NCBI RefSeq assembly: GCF_029360725.1
Contig: NZ_JARKMY010000010.1
Location: 381,310-445,309, forward strand
DNA: 64,000 nucleotides
Direction: 5' to 3'
Source: Chryseolinea sp. H1M3-3
GTDB taxonomy: Bacteria; Bacteroidota; Bacteroidia; Cytophagales; Cyclobacteriaceae
Shown here in pieces: positions 9,508 to 18,357 of the stretch. Positions within the stretch are counted from its first letter, which is position 1. Each line of letters opens with the position of its first letter. The notes beneath the pieces are model-generated. The model saw only the letters and a program-made list of their open reading frames with translations. It made no database searches and had not been told where the DNA came from. Both the position numbers and the translations under genes were made by a program.

Positions 9508-10323
9508 ATGCCCTCCAAGGTAACGCGAGTTAGTATTTGCGATATCCCCGTTGATGCATTGACTATGAAGCAGACGGTTGATATCATCGACACAGCCATC
9601 CGTGAAAAGAGGCCATTACATCATGGCGTTATTAACGCTGCCAAACTGGTAAATGCCCAAAAAAATTATGAGCTTAAAAAGTCGCTTGTTGATTGTGATG
9701 TCATCAATGCAGATGGAAAAGCTATTGTTTGGGCATCACGATTTCTTAAGAAACCCGTTCCTGAGCGAGTCGCAGGAATTGATCTGATGGAAACATTGAT
9801 CGCACGGGCTAAGCAAAATAAGTATAGGATCTACTTTTTTGGCGCAACAGAAAATGTTGTTGAACATGTTGTTAAAAAGTATGCTACCATTCATGGCACA
9901 GACATCATTGCCGGTTATTGCAATGGCTACTATTCAAAGAAAGATGAGCCGCTCATTGCTCAAAAGATTGCATCCTCGGGTGCCGATATTTTGTTTGTTG
10001 CTATAACCTCTCCTACTAAGGAAATTTTTCTTAATACTTACAAGAATTCAATCAAGATACCATTTATCATGGGTGTTGGTGGCAGTTTTGATGTTGTCGC
10101 AGGCGTTGTTAAGCGCGCGCCAAAATGGATGCAACAATATGGTTTGGAGTGGTTATATAGGGTCATTCAAGAACCAAGACGTTTATGGAAGCGCTATTTG
10201 ATCACGAACAGTATGTTCATTTACCTGGTCCTGAAAGAAAAGTTTTTTCCCCGGACTTATAATTCAAAACCCTCTATTTCCACCAGCGAGGCAGAACTGT
10301 TGCTTGCGCGGGATAAAAAGTAA
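9508..10323 (+). CDS. WecG/TagA/CpsF family glycosyltransferase
   Basis: A 271-residue protein of the GT26 family. Conserved blocks are HHGVINAAKLVNA near the N-terminus, VINADGKAIVWASRF with the family aspartate at about residue 70, RVAGIDLM, YFFGATENVV, and GVGGSFDVVAG followed by RAPKWMQQYGLEWLYR. Members transfer N-acetylmannosamine or a related sugar acid to a lipid-linked N-acetylglucosamine. The next gene encodes the UDP-GlcNAc 2-epimerase that makes UDP-ManNAc, so the two fit as donor synthesis and transfer. The protein would act at the inner face of the cytoplasmic membrane. The start ATG at 9508 gives a normal family N-terminus. Confidence 0.9.
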   Translation: MPSKVTRVSICDIPVDALTMKQTVDIIDTAIREKRPLHHGVINAAKLVNAQKNYELKKSLVDCDVINADGKAIVWASRFLKKPVPERVAGIDLMETLIARAKQNKYRIYFFGATENVVEHVVKKYATIHGTDIIAGYCNGYYSKKDEPLIAQKIASSGADILFVAITSPTKEIFLNTYKNSIKIPFIMGVGGSFDVVAGVVKRAPKWMQQYGLEWLYRVIQEPRRLWKRYLITNSMFIYLVLKEKFFPRTYNSKPSISTSEAELLLARDKK

Positions 10324-10330
10324 AAAACCG

Positions 10331-11464
10331 ATGTTAATTACTATCGTTGCTGGTGCAAGGCCAAATTTTATGAAAATTGGGCCCATAATTAACGCCATTA
10401 AATTTCAACAGGAAAGAGACCGCTACATCAATTACAGGTTGGTGCATACCGGCCAGCATTATGACCAAAAAATGAGCGGCAATTTCTTTCACGACTTAAG
10501 AATACCTGAACCTGATATAAACCTCGGGGGCGGCGGAGGAACGCAGGCGGAACAAACAGCAGCCATTATGGTGAAATTTGAAAAAGATCTTTTTGAAAAT
10601 CGATCCGATGTCGTTCTAGTTGTTGGAGACGTAACCTCCACTATGGCTTGTACCATTGCCGCCAAGAAATTATGCATTCCAGTGGCACATGTCGAAGCAG
10701 GTATTCGTTCAGGAGATATGACAATGCCGGAAGAAATCAATCGTGTGGTGACTGACTCTATTTGCGACCATTTTTTTACAACCAGTGAAGTTGCCAATGA
10801 GCATCTTTTGAAGTCGGGCGTACCCGACAACAGAATTCATTTAGTAGGAAATACAATGATCGACACATTGTATCAAAATCTGCACAGAATTAGACCGCCG
10901 AGGCTTTGGTCGCAAATCAAGCTAAGTTCATCAAATTATTTCTTGCTAACCCTTCACCGGCCGTCAAATGTTGATCATCCCCAAGATCTTAAAAAGATGC
11001 TGGATGTCTTGCTGAGCAATACAAATTTGCCGGTAGTTTTTCCCGTCCATCCGCGAACAAAAATCAGATTAGATGAACTTGGGTATCGCAACGATCGGCT
11101 AATAGTTGCAGATCCTATGGGCTACCTGGAATTCATCTTTCTTGTTAAAAATGCAAAAGCTGTCATCACCGATTCGGGTGGTATAACAGAAGAAGCTACC
11201 GTATTAAATGTTCCCTGCCTGACCCTAAGAAATTCAACCGAACGTCCCGAAACGATTACCATCGGGACAAATGAGTTAGTTGGAACGAATCCGTCCAATT
11301 TGATTCCATTCTTAGAGAAACTGCGCACTGGCAAGTGGAAAAAATCTAGCATCCCACCGCTGTGGGATGGCAAAACTTCTCCCAGGATTGTATCGAAATT
11401 AATGACGATATATCAGAACGAAACAATAGAAGCGTATTCCGGATTCTCAATGCCTTCATCTTAA
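10331..11464 (+). CDS. wecB: UDP-N-acetylglucosamine 2-epimerase (non-hydrolysing)
   Basis: A 377-residue cytoplasmic enzyme that interconverts UDP-GlcNAc and UDP-ManNAc. The start at 10331 (MLITIVAGARPNFMK) is preferred over the longer frame from 10304 because it matches the family N-terminus and falls seven bases after the wecG-like stop codon. Motifs include GARPNFMKIGP, HTGQHYD, VVGDVTST, HVEAGIRSGD, MPEEINR, LTLHRPSNVD and DSGGITEEA, the last holding the UDP contacts. It probably supplies UDP-ManNAc to the glycosyltransferase just upstream. It is the last clear gene of the polysaccharide cluster, and the next gene is convergent. Confidence 0.93.
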   Translation: MLITIVAGARPNFMKIGPIINAIKFQQERDRYINYRLVHTGQHYDQKMSGNFFHDLRIPEPDINLGGGGGTQAEQTAAIMVKFEKDLFENRSDVVLVVGDVTSTMACTIAAKKLCIPVAHVEAGIRSGDMTMPEEINRVVTDSICDHFFTTSEVANEHLLKSGVPDNRIHLVGNTMIDTLYQNLHRIRPPRLWSQIKLSSSNYFLLTLHRPSNVDHPQDLKKMLDVLLSNTNLPVVFPVHPRTKIRLDELGYRNDRLIVADPMGYLEFIFLVKNAKAVITDSGGITEEATVLNVPCLTLRNSTERPETITIGTNELVGTNPSNLIPFLEKLRTGKWKKSSIPPLWDGKTSPRIVSKLMTIYQNETIEAYSGFSMPSS

Positions 11465-11505
11465 TGATAATGGCAATTCCATAGCGAAGCCCTAATGATG
11501 TTGCT

Positions 11506-12384
11506 TCAATCGAACAACTCATCCTCCAGTTTTTCTATTAATCTTTTTAGCTCCTTGATGGCTTTTACGTCCCGTTCGTTTATTGCCTTATTGATCGCAC
11601 TCAGAATTAGGCCTTTTATTCGACGTAGTCTGTCACTTTTGTCAAGAAAAATAGGTTCTGAATTTTTAACTTCGCCTTGAAGGTTCTTTGACTTTTCCCT
11701 TTCCAGTTTCTTCAAGCCTGATTCTACTTCCTCCAGGATTTCGGCCTTTATGATTTTCGCCTTATTGAAAAGGTCAGCCTCATTCTTAATTGATAGCCGA
11801 TCAGGATTTTTGGCACTACACAAAGCTTGAACATCCCCTTTTTTGACTTTCGATTCCCCTGTCAGTATCTGGGCTTTTAATTTGGGGTTGGTCCGTCCAA
11901 CTATATTAAGTCCTTCAGCGAACTTAGCATCCCGCTTAATGGTACTTTCACTCACTTTGAAAAAGCTTGCAACAACTTCTGAGGTCGAAGTTTCACTTTG
12001 GCCCTTCGATTTTACGTTATCGTAACCACCCTTCCTTTTTTTCAAGGAAAGATATTTTAGTCCCCTGTAGTAGCTCATCTGGTCAGGGTTAAGATTTCTT
12101 CTACCAATTTGGTTATCGATCATCCACACTTTCGCGTCTTCAATACTATTAAGCTTGATCTTGCGGATTTTGTATGGAATATTTTTCTTTTGACAAATTT
12201 TAAACCGGTTGTGGCCGTCCACCAGTACCAACTGGCTTTCATTCTTTTCCCACACAATGAGTGGTTCTCGGCACCCCTCCTCTGTCAAACTTTTTTCAAG
12301 CAAAAATAATTCTTCTTCACCGAGGGGTATAATATGTTCCCTGAGTTCTTTAAGAATGGTAATTGGCTGGTCGACACTTAACAT
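11506..12384 (-). CDS. ParB-domain protein, orphan (no ParA partner)
   Basis: A 292-residue protein with an N-terminal ParB/Spo0J-like nuclease domain: EEELFLLEKSL, PLIVWEKN and LVLVDGHNRFKICQ near residues 52-65, where the classic arginine-rich GERR box is replaced by GHNR. A helical middle part (DQMSYYRGLKYLSLKKRKG, then SEVVASFFKVSESTIKRD) looks like a helix-turn-helix. The C-terminus is a charged, Lys/Glu-rich probable coiled coil. Chromosomal ParB lies beside parA, and there is none here. It more closely resembles partition- or replication-related proteins of mobile elements. It is convergent with the epimerase gene and divergent from the unknown 145-residue protein. Its function is unknown; DNA binding is likely. 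Confidence 0.75.
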   Translation of the reverse strand: MLSVDQPITILKELREHIIPLGEEELFLLEKSLTEEGCREPLIVWEKNESQLVLVDGHNRFKICQKKNIPYKIRKIKLNSIEDAKVWMIDNQIGRRNLNPDQMSYYRGLKYLSLKKRKGGYDNVKSKGQSETSTSEVVASFFKVSESTIKRDAKFAEGLNIVGRTNPKLKAQILTGESKVKKGDVQALCSAKNPDRLSIKNEADLFNKAKIIKAEILEEVESGLKKLEREKSKNLQGEVKNSEPIFLDKSDRLRRIKGLILSAINKAINERDVKAIKELKRLIEKLEDELFD

Positions 12385-12445
12385 TTTGTGCTGGCGTGAT
12401 GTTAGTAAAAAAAAATTGTTTAAATTTCCTGAACAAAAACGTTAT

Positions 12446-12883
12446 ATGTTGTCAGAAAGTTTCAGAATAGGAAGGACGCATAAAATGTTCTTCTCCGATC
12501 GGTTTAATATAGAACTCACCTTCTCTCGCAACGGTGGGATTACTGGAACTCTATTCCCGTTTCCTGCATTAAAAAGTATTAGCAGCGACATCTCAGGATT
12601 ATATACGATCATAAATTCAAATACCGTTTTATCTTTTTTTTGTAAGTTTAAGAATCCTAATGTAATAACAAAAACTGAAATTTTATTTGAGGGCGAAATT
12701 ATTGAGTATGAAAACAATCATGAATGCCTGATAATTAAGTGGTTAGCAATACAAAACACCTTCGCTTGCCAAATGGTAGACAAGGATATCGAGATTCTGC
12801 TTGATACCCAACATCAAAATGGATTGGAGGCCGTAAAGATACACGCTTACATGAAGCAATACTCGCTGGAGATAATGTCCTAA
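12446..12883 (+). CDS. Hypothetical protein, 145 residues
   Basis: I do not recognise this protein. The start at 12446 (MLSESFRIGRTHKMFF) is chosen because the frame further upstream is antisense to the ParB-domain gene and its sequence looks unnatural. From the chosen Met the composition is that of a folded soluble protein, with alternating hydrophobic strands (FNIELTFSRNGGITGTLFPF, then ILFEGEIIEYENNHECLIIKW) that suggest a beta-rich fold. There is no signal peptide or membrane segment. It is divergent from the ParB-like gene with only 61 bases between the starts, so the two may share a control region. It may belong to a small accessory insertion. Confidence 0.5.
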   Translation: MLSESFRIGRTHKMFFSDRFNIELTFSRNGGITGTLFPFPALKSISSDISGLYTIINSNTVLSFFCKFKNPNVITKTEILFEGEIIEYENNHECLIIKWLAIQNTFACQMVDKDIEILLDTQHQNGLEAVKIHAYMKQYSLEIMS

Positions 12884-14050
12884 CTTCTCATTGACATAAA
12901 GAAATCAACTCTACTACCAGTTTTATCTAAAGAACAGCTCGATATCACCTCGTTTTTTTTCATTACAACTTATAGGCCACACGCAAAATAACGTTTGACT
13001 ATATTCATTAGTGTTTTTATCAGTATTAGAGCATCCAAAAAGATTAAATGCATACATTATCGTTAGATTGTCGCATCCTCAGATAATAAGTCACGAAATC
13101 AAATAAGGTGATGATAGATATTAGTTCTTCACCAATCGCTCAATACTATCAACCCATACCCTACTAGTCGGCACTACTGAAGGATGTATTGTCTTGAGTG
13201 AAGGAATAGTAAGCATTCTTCAGCGGACCTTTTCAATATAGCACGAAGGGCACAGGCTCGTGGGGAATGATACATGTCTCAATAAAATGAGCACTACAAG
13301 ACCAAACTGATTCGATTCCTTTCGTGGCCATATTTAAATTACATTAATTACTCACCACCTCCGCCCTATGACTTCAGATGTTGAATCGTCAGAAAACTGA
13401 AATAATTATCGTTTATGCGATAAAAACGATCAATGGCCGTCAGTATGCCCCTCGAGTCTTAAGGTAAGCGCTCTCCGGATGAGCTAATATTCCTTCCACC
13501 AGCCGAAAATGCACAACTATAGTGAGGAACAACACAACAACATTCTATTAATCACAACCTTTCTCTCAATTTTTTTGTTGAATCTATGAACGTGCTTAAA
13601 GCACATCGGCGGCTATTAATGGCTTTATCAATATTTGCTTCGCCTTCGCGGTAAGTTGAACAAAAAATAATAAATGATGGAAAGACGAGCGGGATTAGAT
13701 ATTTAAGAATTAAATTACAACAATCTACACAGTAAAAAGGGTTAATGAAACAACATAGACGCAGTGGTAAGTAACAATCCAGCCACTGCTAACAGAATAT
13801 GTCCATCTGCGGTCGGTTTTAGGGCCGTCGGCATTTGGTTCACCCTCGCGCAAACGATTACGGTTTTTTTCGAAGCACGTCGCATATCCAACAATCTACA
13901 ACGGCAGACCTATTTCACCAATTTAATTGAGGCGCCGATTAACAGACCGTGCCATTGGCAACACCAATTGAATCAAATACGGCGCACACAAGAGTATGCA
14001 GCCAGCATAGGTTATAATTTTTATAAAACAGTTCAAAATTCAACACAACA
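12884..14050 (+). other. Long region without a convincing gene
   Basis: About 1.2 kb rich in stop codons in all frames. It holds a decayed tRNA fragment on the minus strand (13451-13493) and a small hairpin near 13406-13429 (ATCGTTT pairing with AAACGAT). A 96-codon frame at 13764-14054 has an unnatural composition and is not called. The stretch before 14051 must contain the promoter of the sigma-factor gene, but I see no exact TAnnTTTG box there. The region looks like the remains of decayed DNA. Confidence 0.6.
13451..13493 (-). pseudogene. Decayed tRNA 5' half
   Basis: Read on the minus strand, the sequence begins GGAATATTAGCTCATCCGGA and continues GAGCGCTTACC. This is the pattern of a tRNA acceptor 5' strand, the TA at positions 8-9, a D-stem GCTC pairing with GAGC, and the start of an anticodon stem, as in Ala- or Val-type tRNAs. 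The anticodon stem does not close, and no T-arm with TTCRANTCC or 3' acceptor strand follows. It is therefore a remnant and not a working tRNA. Confidence 0.5.
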
Positions 14051-14914
14051 ATGAGGCAACTAAAGATCGTTAAACAGATTACCAATCGTGAGAGCCAATC
14101 GCTCGATAAATATTTACAGGAAATAGGTAAAGTAGACCTGATTACTGCTGAAATGGAGGTAGAGTTAACGAAACGAATTAGAGAAGGAGATCAGATTGCC
14201 CTTGAAAAGATGGTAAATGCCAATCTCAGGTTTGTCGTTTCTGTAGCAAAACAATACCAGAGCAACGGCTTAACACTTGGCGATCTCATTAACGAAGGAA
14301 ATGTAGGGCTGATCAAGGCGGCGATGCGTTTCGATGAAACACGAGGTTTCAAATTTATCTCGTATGCCGTTTGGTGGATTCGGCAATCTATTTTGCAGGC
14401 ACTCGCAGAACAATCGAGAGTCGTGAGAATTCCATTAAACCGGGTAGGGTCGCTTAATAAGTTAAATAAAACATTCTCTGAGTTGGAACAAAAATTCCAA
14501 CGAGAGCCGTCGCCCGATGAGTTGGCAGAAATCATGCATTTGGATACGAAGGAAGTGACTGATACCATCCAAATGGGTGCTCGACATGTTTCCGTAAATG
14601 CTCCATTTGTGCAAGGTGAAGAAAATGGGTTACTCGATGTATTGGAGAATGATTCAGAAGAAACACCTGATTCCGGATTGATTGACGCTTCGTTACGTAC
14701 CGAGGTCCAGCGGTCGCTTTCAACATTAACTCAAAAAGAATCTGATGTTCTTTCTCTTTATTTTGGCCTGAATGGCGCGCATCCGTTAACCCTTGAGGAA
14801 ATCGGTGAAAGGTATCACCTGACGCGCGAGCGTGTACGCCAAATAAAAGAAAAAGGTATCCGGAGACTTCGGACAACTTCACGAAGTAAGTCTTTGAAAT
14901 CTTATCTGGGTTAA
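14051..14914 (+). CDS. RNA polymerase sigma factor, RpoD/SigA family (short Bacteroidota type)
   Basis: A 287-residue sigma-70 protein with regions 1.2, 2, 3 and 4 and no long region 1.1, the usual form of the Bacteroidota primary sigma factor. Region 1.2 starts at about residue 17 ([18 protein letters not shown]). Region 2 has [28 protein letters not shown] and [15 protein letters not shown]. Region 4.2 carries [29 protein letters not shown]. It directs RNA polymerase to promoters. Several positions differ from the strongly conserved primary sequence ([19 protein letters not shown]; the GAHPLTLEE turn), so this may be a second paralogue and not the housekeeping copy. A perfect hairpin terminator follows, and more than 1 kb upstream is free of genes. 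Confidence 0.92.
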   Translation: MRQLKIVKQITNRESQSLDKYLQEIGKVDLITAEMEVELTKRIREGDQIALEKMVNANLRFVVSVAKQYQSNGLTLGDLINEGNVGLIKAAMRFDETRGFKFISYAVWWIRQSILQALAEQSRVVRIPLNRVGSLNKLNKTFSELEQKFQREPSPDELAEIMHLDTKEVTDTIQMGARHVSVNAPFVQGEENGLLDVLENDSEETPDSGLIDASLRTEVQRSLSTLTQKESDVLSLYFGLNGAHPLTLEEIGERYHLTRERVRQIKEKGIRRLRTTSRSKSLKSYLG

Positions 14915-14946
14915 ACAGGAGATTAATCGCCTATTAGTCTAAAAAC

Positions 14947-14987
14947 AGGGAAGAGGTCGTTTACGATAAACCTCTTCCCTTTCTTTT
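14947..14987. terminator. Bidirectional rho-independent terminator
   Basis: AGGGAAGAGGT at 14947-14957 pairs perfectly with ACCTCTTCCCT at 14970-14980. TTCTTTT follows on the plus strand, and GTTTTTAG follows on the minus strand. It lies between the convergent sigma-factor and lipoprotein genes and can end transcripts from both. Confidence 0.85.
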
Positions 14988-15002
14988 AACAATTAAGGCG
15001 TC

Positions 15003-17189
15003 CTACTTTGCCAGTGGATCCGGCCGCATCTGGAACTTAAATACCTTACTAGAAGTACCTTTTCCACCTTCCATGTGAAAAGGGGCGCGTGTACTCACCG
15101 TTGCCCACAATCCGCGGCCCTTCCAACCTCCGTCGGGATCATCAATTCTGCCGTCCATCCATTTGGTATAAAATCCCATCGGATAAGGAACACGTAGCAC
15201 GACCCATTTTCCATCCTTTAGTGCAAGAAGTCCTTCCGATTCATTTCCTGTATTAATAGGTGTATTCGCACCCAGGCCCGATGTGTTAAACTGATCTACC
15301 CAAGTATAATAGCTACCTTCGGCGCTTCCGGGTGTATCGACTCCCTGCATCTGAGGCAATGGTTCAGTATAGAATGTCCAGCCCTCCTGACAATGTTGTC
15401 CAGTAGCATCGGGTCCATTGAGGGCGCCTTTGCATTTCCTTCTATCGAAGCTTGCCATATGGCCACTCGCGAGGGCAACCCATGAAACGCCATTCCTATC
15501 CACGTCCATTCCACGCGGTGAAAAGCCTTCAACAGGTTCACCTGCACTATCGAGTGGCAACTCATAGTATTCCACCAGAGCTGTTTCATGTGGATTTGAC
15601 CCGGGGTTTAATCGAATCACCGCGCCTGGATATCCCAAAGAAGATCCCCATACAGAACCATCTGGCGCTGGAGAAACTGCGTATAGACCTTTCGATATTC
15701 TTTTATCTTTTTTAGGATCAATCGGTTGGTTCGGCTCGACATATTGATCTCTTTTGCCATTTCCATTCGTGTCCAGAACAAGGGGCGTCCAACCTTGCGA
15801 CACTTTCTCATCGCCAGTCTCTTCATATTTCTTCGTATCCAGCCAGCCGATGACATCTCCCCCACCGCTTGTCCAGAGCGTATTATTTTCATCTTCGGCA
15901 AACATCAGGTGATGCGTACTAAAGCATGTATTGATGTGCGTATATTTTTTTGTTTCAGGATTATAATATCCCAGGTGGCGGTTTGCCCTTTGTAAGGGAA
16001 AAGCTTTAGCAGAGGCATGGTCGGAACCTTCTTTGCAAAAGTCTGGGTTATCAGGTGGGCGTACCGTTGCAGTGATCCACACACGGCCTTTGTCATCGAA
16101 CATTGGATTATGAACATTGGTCTTACTATTCCAGATCGGCTCATCTCCCCAGTAAGGCGAGGGCTGTGGCATGTCTGGTCCGGTGGCTACTTGAGTTGTT
16201 GAATCGCGCACGGTTAACGGCACCTGGCTTAGGCTGTGATTCATAGGATCCAACACGGGAAGATAGTCGGCACTAACCTCCAACGCCCCATACAAGGCGC
16301 CATTCGCGTTCACCGTTGGTTTTCGCCGGTCGGTTGAAACCAGATCGTGAAGGTATACTTTGGGATCTGCCCAATCCCATTGCGTGATTACTACATTTCT
16401 CTCCATGCCTTGGGGCCGTGGCGGAGTTGGTGGCACTTCACCCTTAGCGATGCGATCCGTCCAGTCGGCAAACATCTTGAGTACTTCCTCACGTCCGATT
16501 TGATGAAGCGACGAAACCATTGAAGCGCCGGCCTGACCGGATTGTAACCGACGCTCCCACGCCTCTACGGAGGAATTAAATTTCCCCAGGGAAGCCTGAA
16601 ACTCACGCGTTCCTTTACTACCAAGTTGATGACATGCCAGGCAAGTACCAGATTTTATTTGTCTTAGAAACTGGGCTTGATTTGTAATACCCGGGGATAT
16701 TCCATTCCCTTTTGGGCCCGTTCCAGGAAATTCACTTTTGTCAGGCGCATGGAGAAGTGAAAACCAGTAGCCCGCGGGATAATATTCCGCCGCAGCTTGT
16801 GGGTTGGGAGCAATTGTCGCATCAAGGTCCAGGGTACTTCCCGGCTTAGCTTCTTTCTTTGGAGAATCCACCAAACCATATCCGCGAACCCAAATCGCAT
16901 AATTAGCTTTTGGCAGATCCGGTATTAAATATTGTCCTTTGTCATCGGTCACTACAATTTTTGCGTAACGGGTCGGCAAGTCGTGTGTTTCAGCAATTAC
17001 CCATACACCTGCCTCAGGCCCGTTGGGACCTGTAACAATCCCTCCAATGTCATCATCACCAATTTCTATCGATTCTTTCTTTGGGTTACAGGCGACGAAC
17101 ATACCGACGAAAATTGCAACAAGTAAGGTATTAGAAATCCATGCTTCCTTTTTCTTAAGGCAAGTACTGATGTTCACTAATGCTTTCAT
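15003..17189 (-). CDS. Lipoprotein with carboxypeptidase-regulatory, heme c and beta-propeller-like parts
   Basis: The start at 17189 (MKALVNIST) gives 728 residues and a good lipoprotein signal with a hydrophobic stretch and lipobox FVAC at Cys34. A carboxypeptidase-regulatory-like beta sandwich follows (about 48-125). Then comes a single heme c attachment motif CLACH at about residues 183-187, inside a stretch that resembles a small cytochrome domain. The long C-terminal part has repeated DxxGRVWITA, NNTLWTSGGG and DGSVWGSS blocks, as in virginiamycin B lyase-like or SMP-30-like propellers. The protein should sit in the periplasm or on the outer membrane, with one covalent heme. Similar multidomain proteins are known from soil bacteria, but their reaction is not established. 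It probably binds or oxidises an organic substrate. Confidence 0.8.
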   Translation of the reverse strand: MKALVNISTCLKKKEAWISNTLLVAIFVGMFVACNPKKESIEIGDDDIGGIVTGPNGPEAGVWVIAETHDLPTRYAKIVVTDDKGQYLIPDLPKANYAIWVRGYGLVDSPKKEAKPGSTLDLDATIAPNPQAAAEYYPAGYWFSLLHAPDKSEFPGTGPKGNGISPGITNQAQFLRQIKSGTCLACHQLGSKGTREFQASLGKFNSSVEAWERRLQSGQAGASMVSSLHQIGREEVLKMFADWTDRIAKGEVPPTPPRPQGMERNVVITQWDWADPKVYLHDLVSTDRRKPTVNANGALYGALEVSADYLPVLDPMNHSLSQVPLTVRDSTTQVATGPDMPQPSPYWGDEPIWNSKTNVHNPMFDDKGRVWITATVRPPDNPDFCKEGSDHASAKAFPLQRANRHLGYYNPETKKYTHINTCFSTHHLMFAEDENNTLWTSGGGDVIGWLDTKKYEETGDEKVSQGWTPLVLDTNGNGKRDQYVEPNQPIDPKKDKRISKGLYAVSPAPDGSVWGSSLGYPGAVIRLNPGSNPHETALVEYYELPLDSAGEPVEGFSPRGMDVDRNGVSWVALASGHMASFDRRKCKGALNGPDATGQHCQEGWTFYTEPLPQMQGVDTPGSAEGSYYTWVDQFNTSGLGANTPINTGNESEGLLALKDGKWVVLRVPYPMGFYTKWMDGRIDDPDGGWKGRGLWATVSTRAPFHMEGGKGTSSKVFKFQMRPDPLAK

Positions 17190-17456
17190 AGGTAAGGTTT
17201 TATTGGTGAGCCGAGACAATGATTGGTCTAAGGATTGGATCAACCACTGCTTCCTTTGCGTTAACTAAAAATAGAAACTTCTCATTGCTCTGGCAATTTT
17301 TTACAGGACGTTTCCAAACTCGATCTGATGAATCTTTGTAAAGTGTCAAACTGAGGGGAGAGCGGCTCAATTTTGATGTGTACCACCAAGCCTTTCAATT
17401 CTTAATTTTTTCTTTTTGGCTCAGGAACCATTTGCTTGGATACTGAACGAGAAAAA

Positions 17457-17684
17457 TTAAAAGATTTTTATTTTTTCGTGATAAATGGTCCGCAGGTATT
17501 TTTTAACGACATACCCTTTCCACAACCAAAATCCTGAGATCACAAGCACGGGAAAAAATATAAACCTTACTGCCATCGACGCTTGAGGTATTTCAGCAAC
17601 AGGCCCGTATATATAACCAATCACAGGAATAGATATAAGCAGATGCAACCAACGAATTAGATTTCTTTCAAAAGATGCTTTCAT
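17457..17684 (-). CDS. Small membrane protein, 75 residues
   Basis: Two hydrophobic segments are visible, about residues 10-27 (IRWLHLLISIPVIGYIYG) and 38-57 (AVRFIFFPVLVISGFWLWKG), with positive residues at both ends. The protein should therefore be an inner-membrane hairpin. It lies 11 bases downstream of the retropepsin-like gene on the same strand and is probably co-transcribed. I do not recognise the family. Confidence 0.6.
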   Translation of the reverse strand: MKASFERNLIRWLHLLISIPVIGYIYGPVAEIPQASMAVRFIFFPVLVISGFWLWKGYVVKKYLRTIYHEKIKIF

Positions 17685-17695
17685 TTTATTAAGGA

Positions 17696-18262
17696 TTAGT
17701 TAGCGACTGTACTTCCTTCATTTACTTTATAGGATATGGTCTTACTTTCATAATTTATGCTGATGCCGTATTGCGAAAGAATATCCGAGCCTATAATGCC
17801 AGTGATTCGAATGTTCTCTCTTCCGCTAATTAAGGCAAAGAGTCCATTCAAGTCCTTTGATTTTAAAGCTGCATGATTAATGGTAAGGATTCCGATCTCA
17901 ATTTTACAAACAAAAGATTCAAATCCGACGCGTCCACCCAAACCGTTGATTTCCGTTTTATCCTCGTTGGAATCAAATCTCTCTGATAATCCAAAGTGTT
18001 TTATTATGGCTTTGTTGATGAGCGTAACCGAGGCACCGGTATCGACAATAAACCAGGCGTCCCGCCCATTTAACTTACCCTTGACCATCGGAATCTTTGC
18101 CGCCGCAAGACGAAAAGAAATAAAATGATAGTCGTCTTTCAGAACAATCGGAGATGGTGCACATCCTGCATAGACTAAAAACATGAGCATGATTAACACG
18201 TTTTGAACTATCATTTTGTAAATGCTTTTTCTGATTTTGTGCGTTACCAGGTCAATAAACAC
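17696..18262 (-). CDS. Retropepsin-like aspartic protease, lipoprotein
   Basis: A 188-residue protein with one pepsin-type half. The active-site motif WFIVDTGASVTLIN lies near residues 71-84, and a second conserved block, GIIGSDILSQYGISINY, near 155-171. Single-lobed retropepsins work as homodimers and cleave peptides. A hydrophobic N-terminus ends in a lipobox-like VYAGC near residue 34, so the protein is probably anchored in the periplasm. Translation could also begin at 18214 (MIVQNVLIML); the longer start keeps more positive charge before the hydrophobic core. A small membrane protein follows in the same direction. Substrate unknown. Confidence 0.78.
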   Translation of the reverse strand: MFIDLVTHKIRKSIYKMIVQNVLIMLMFLVYAGCAPSPIVLKDDYHFISFRLAAAKIPMVKGKLNGRDAWFIVDTGASVTLINKAIIKHFGLSERFDSNEDKTEINGLGGRVGFESFVCKIEIGILTINHAALKSKDLNGLFALISGRENIRITGIIGSDILSQYGISINYESKTISYKVNEGSTVAN

Positions 18263-18357
18263 TCGACTCAGGAATAACCAACGGAATGAAATGCATCGCG
18301 TTTTGTGAAGTATACGAGCGAGTAAACCTTGTCGATAAACGGGAAAAGACCCGCTAC

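Noticed and set aside
12209-12445. Longer start of the unknown 145-residue protein
   Set aside because: This part is antisense to the ParB-domain gene and its translation looks unnatural. The ATG at 12446 is preferred.
13764-14054. 96-codon frame overlapping the sigma-factor start by four bases
   Set aside because: Composition is unlike a folded protein and no family is recognisable. The overlap looks like chance.
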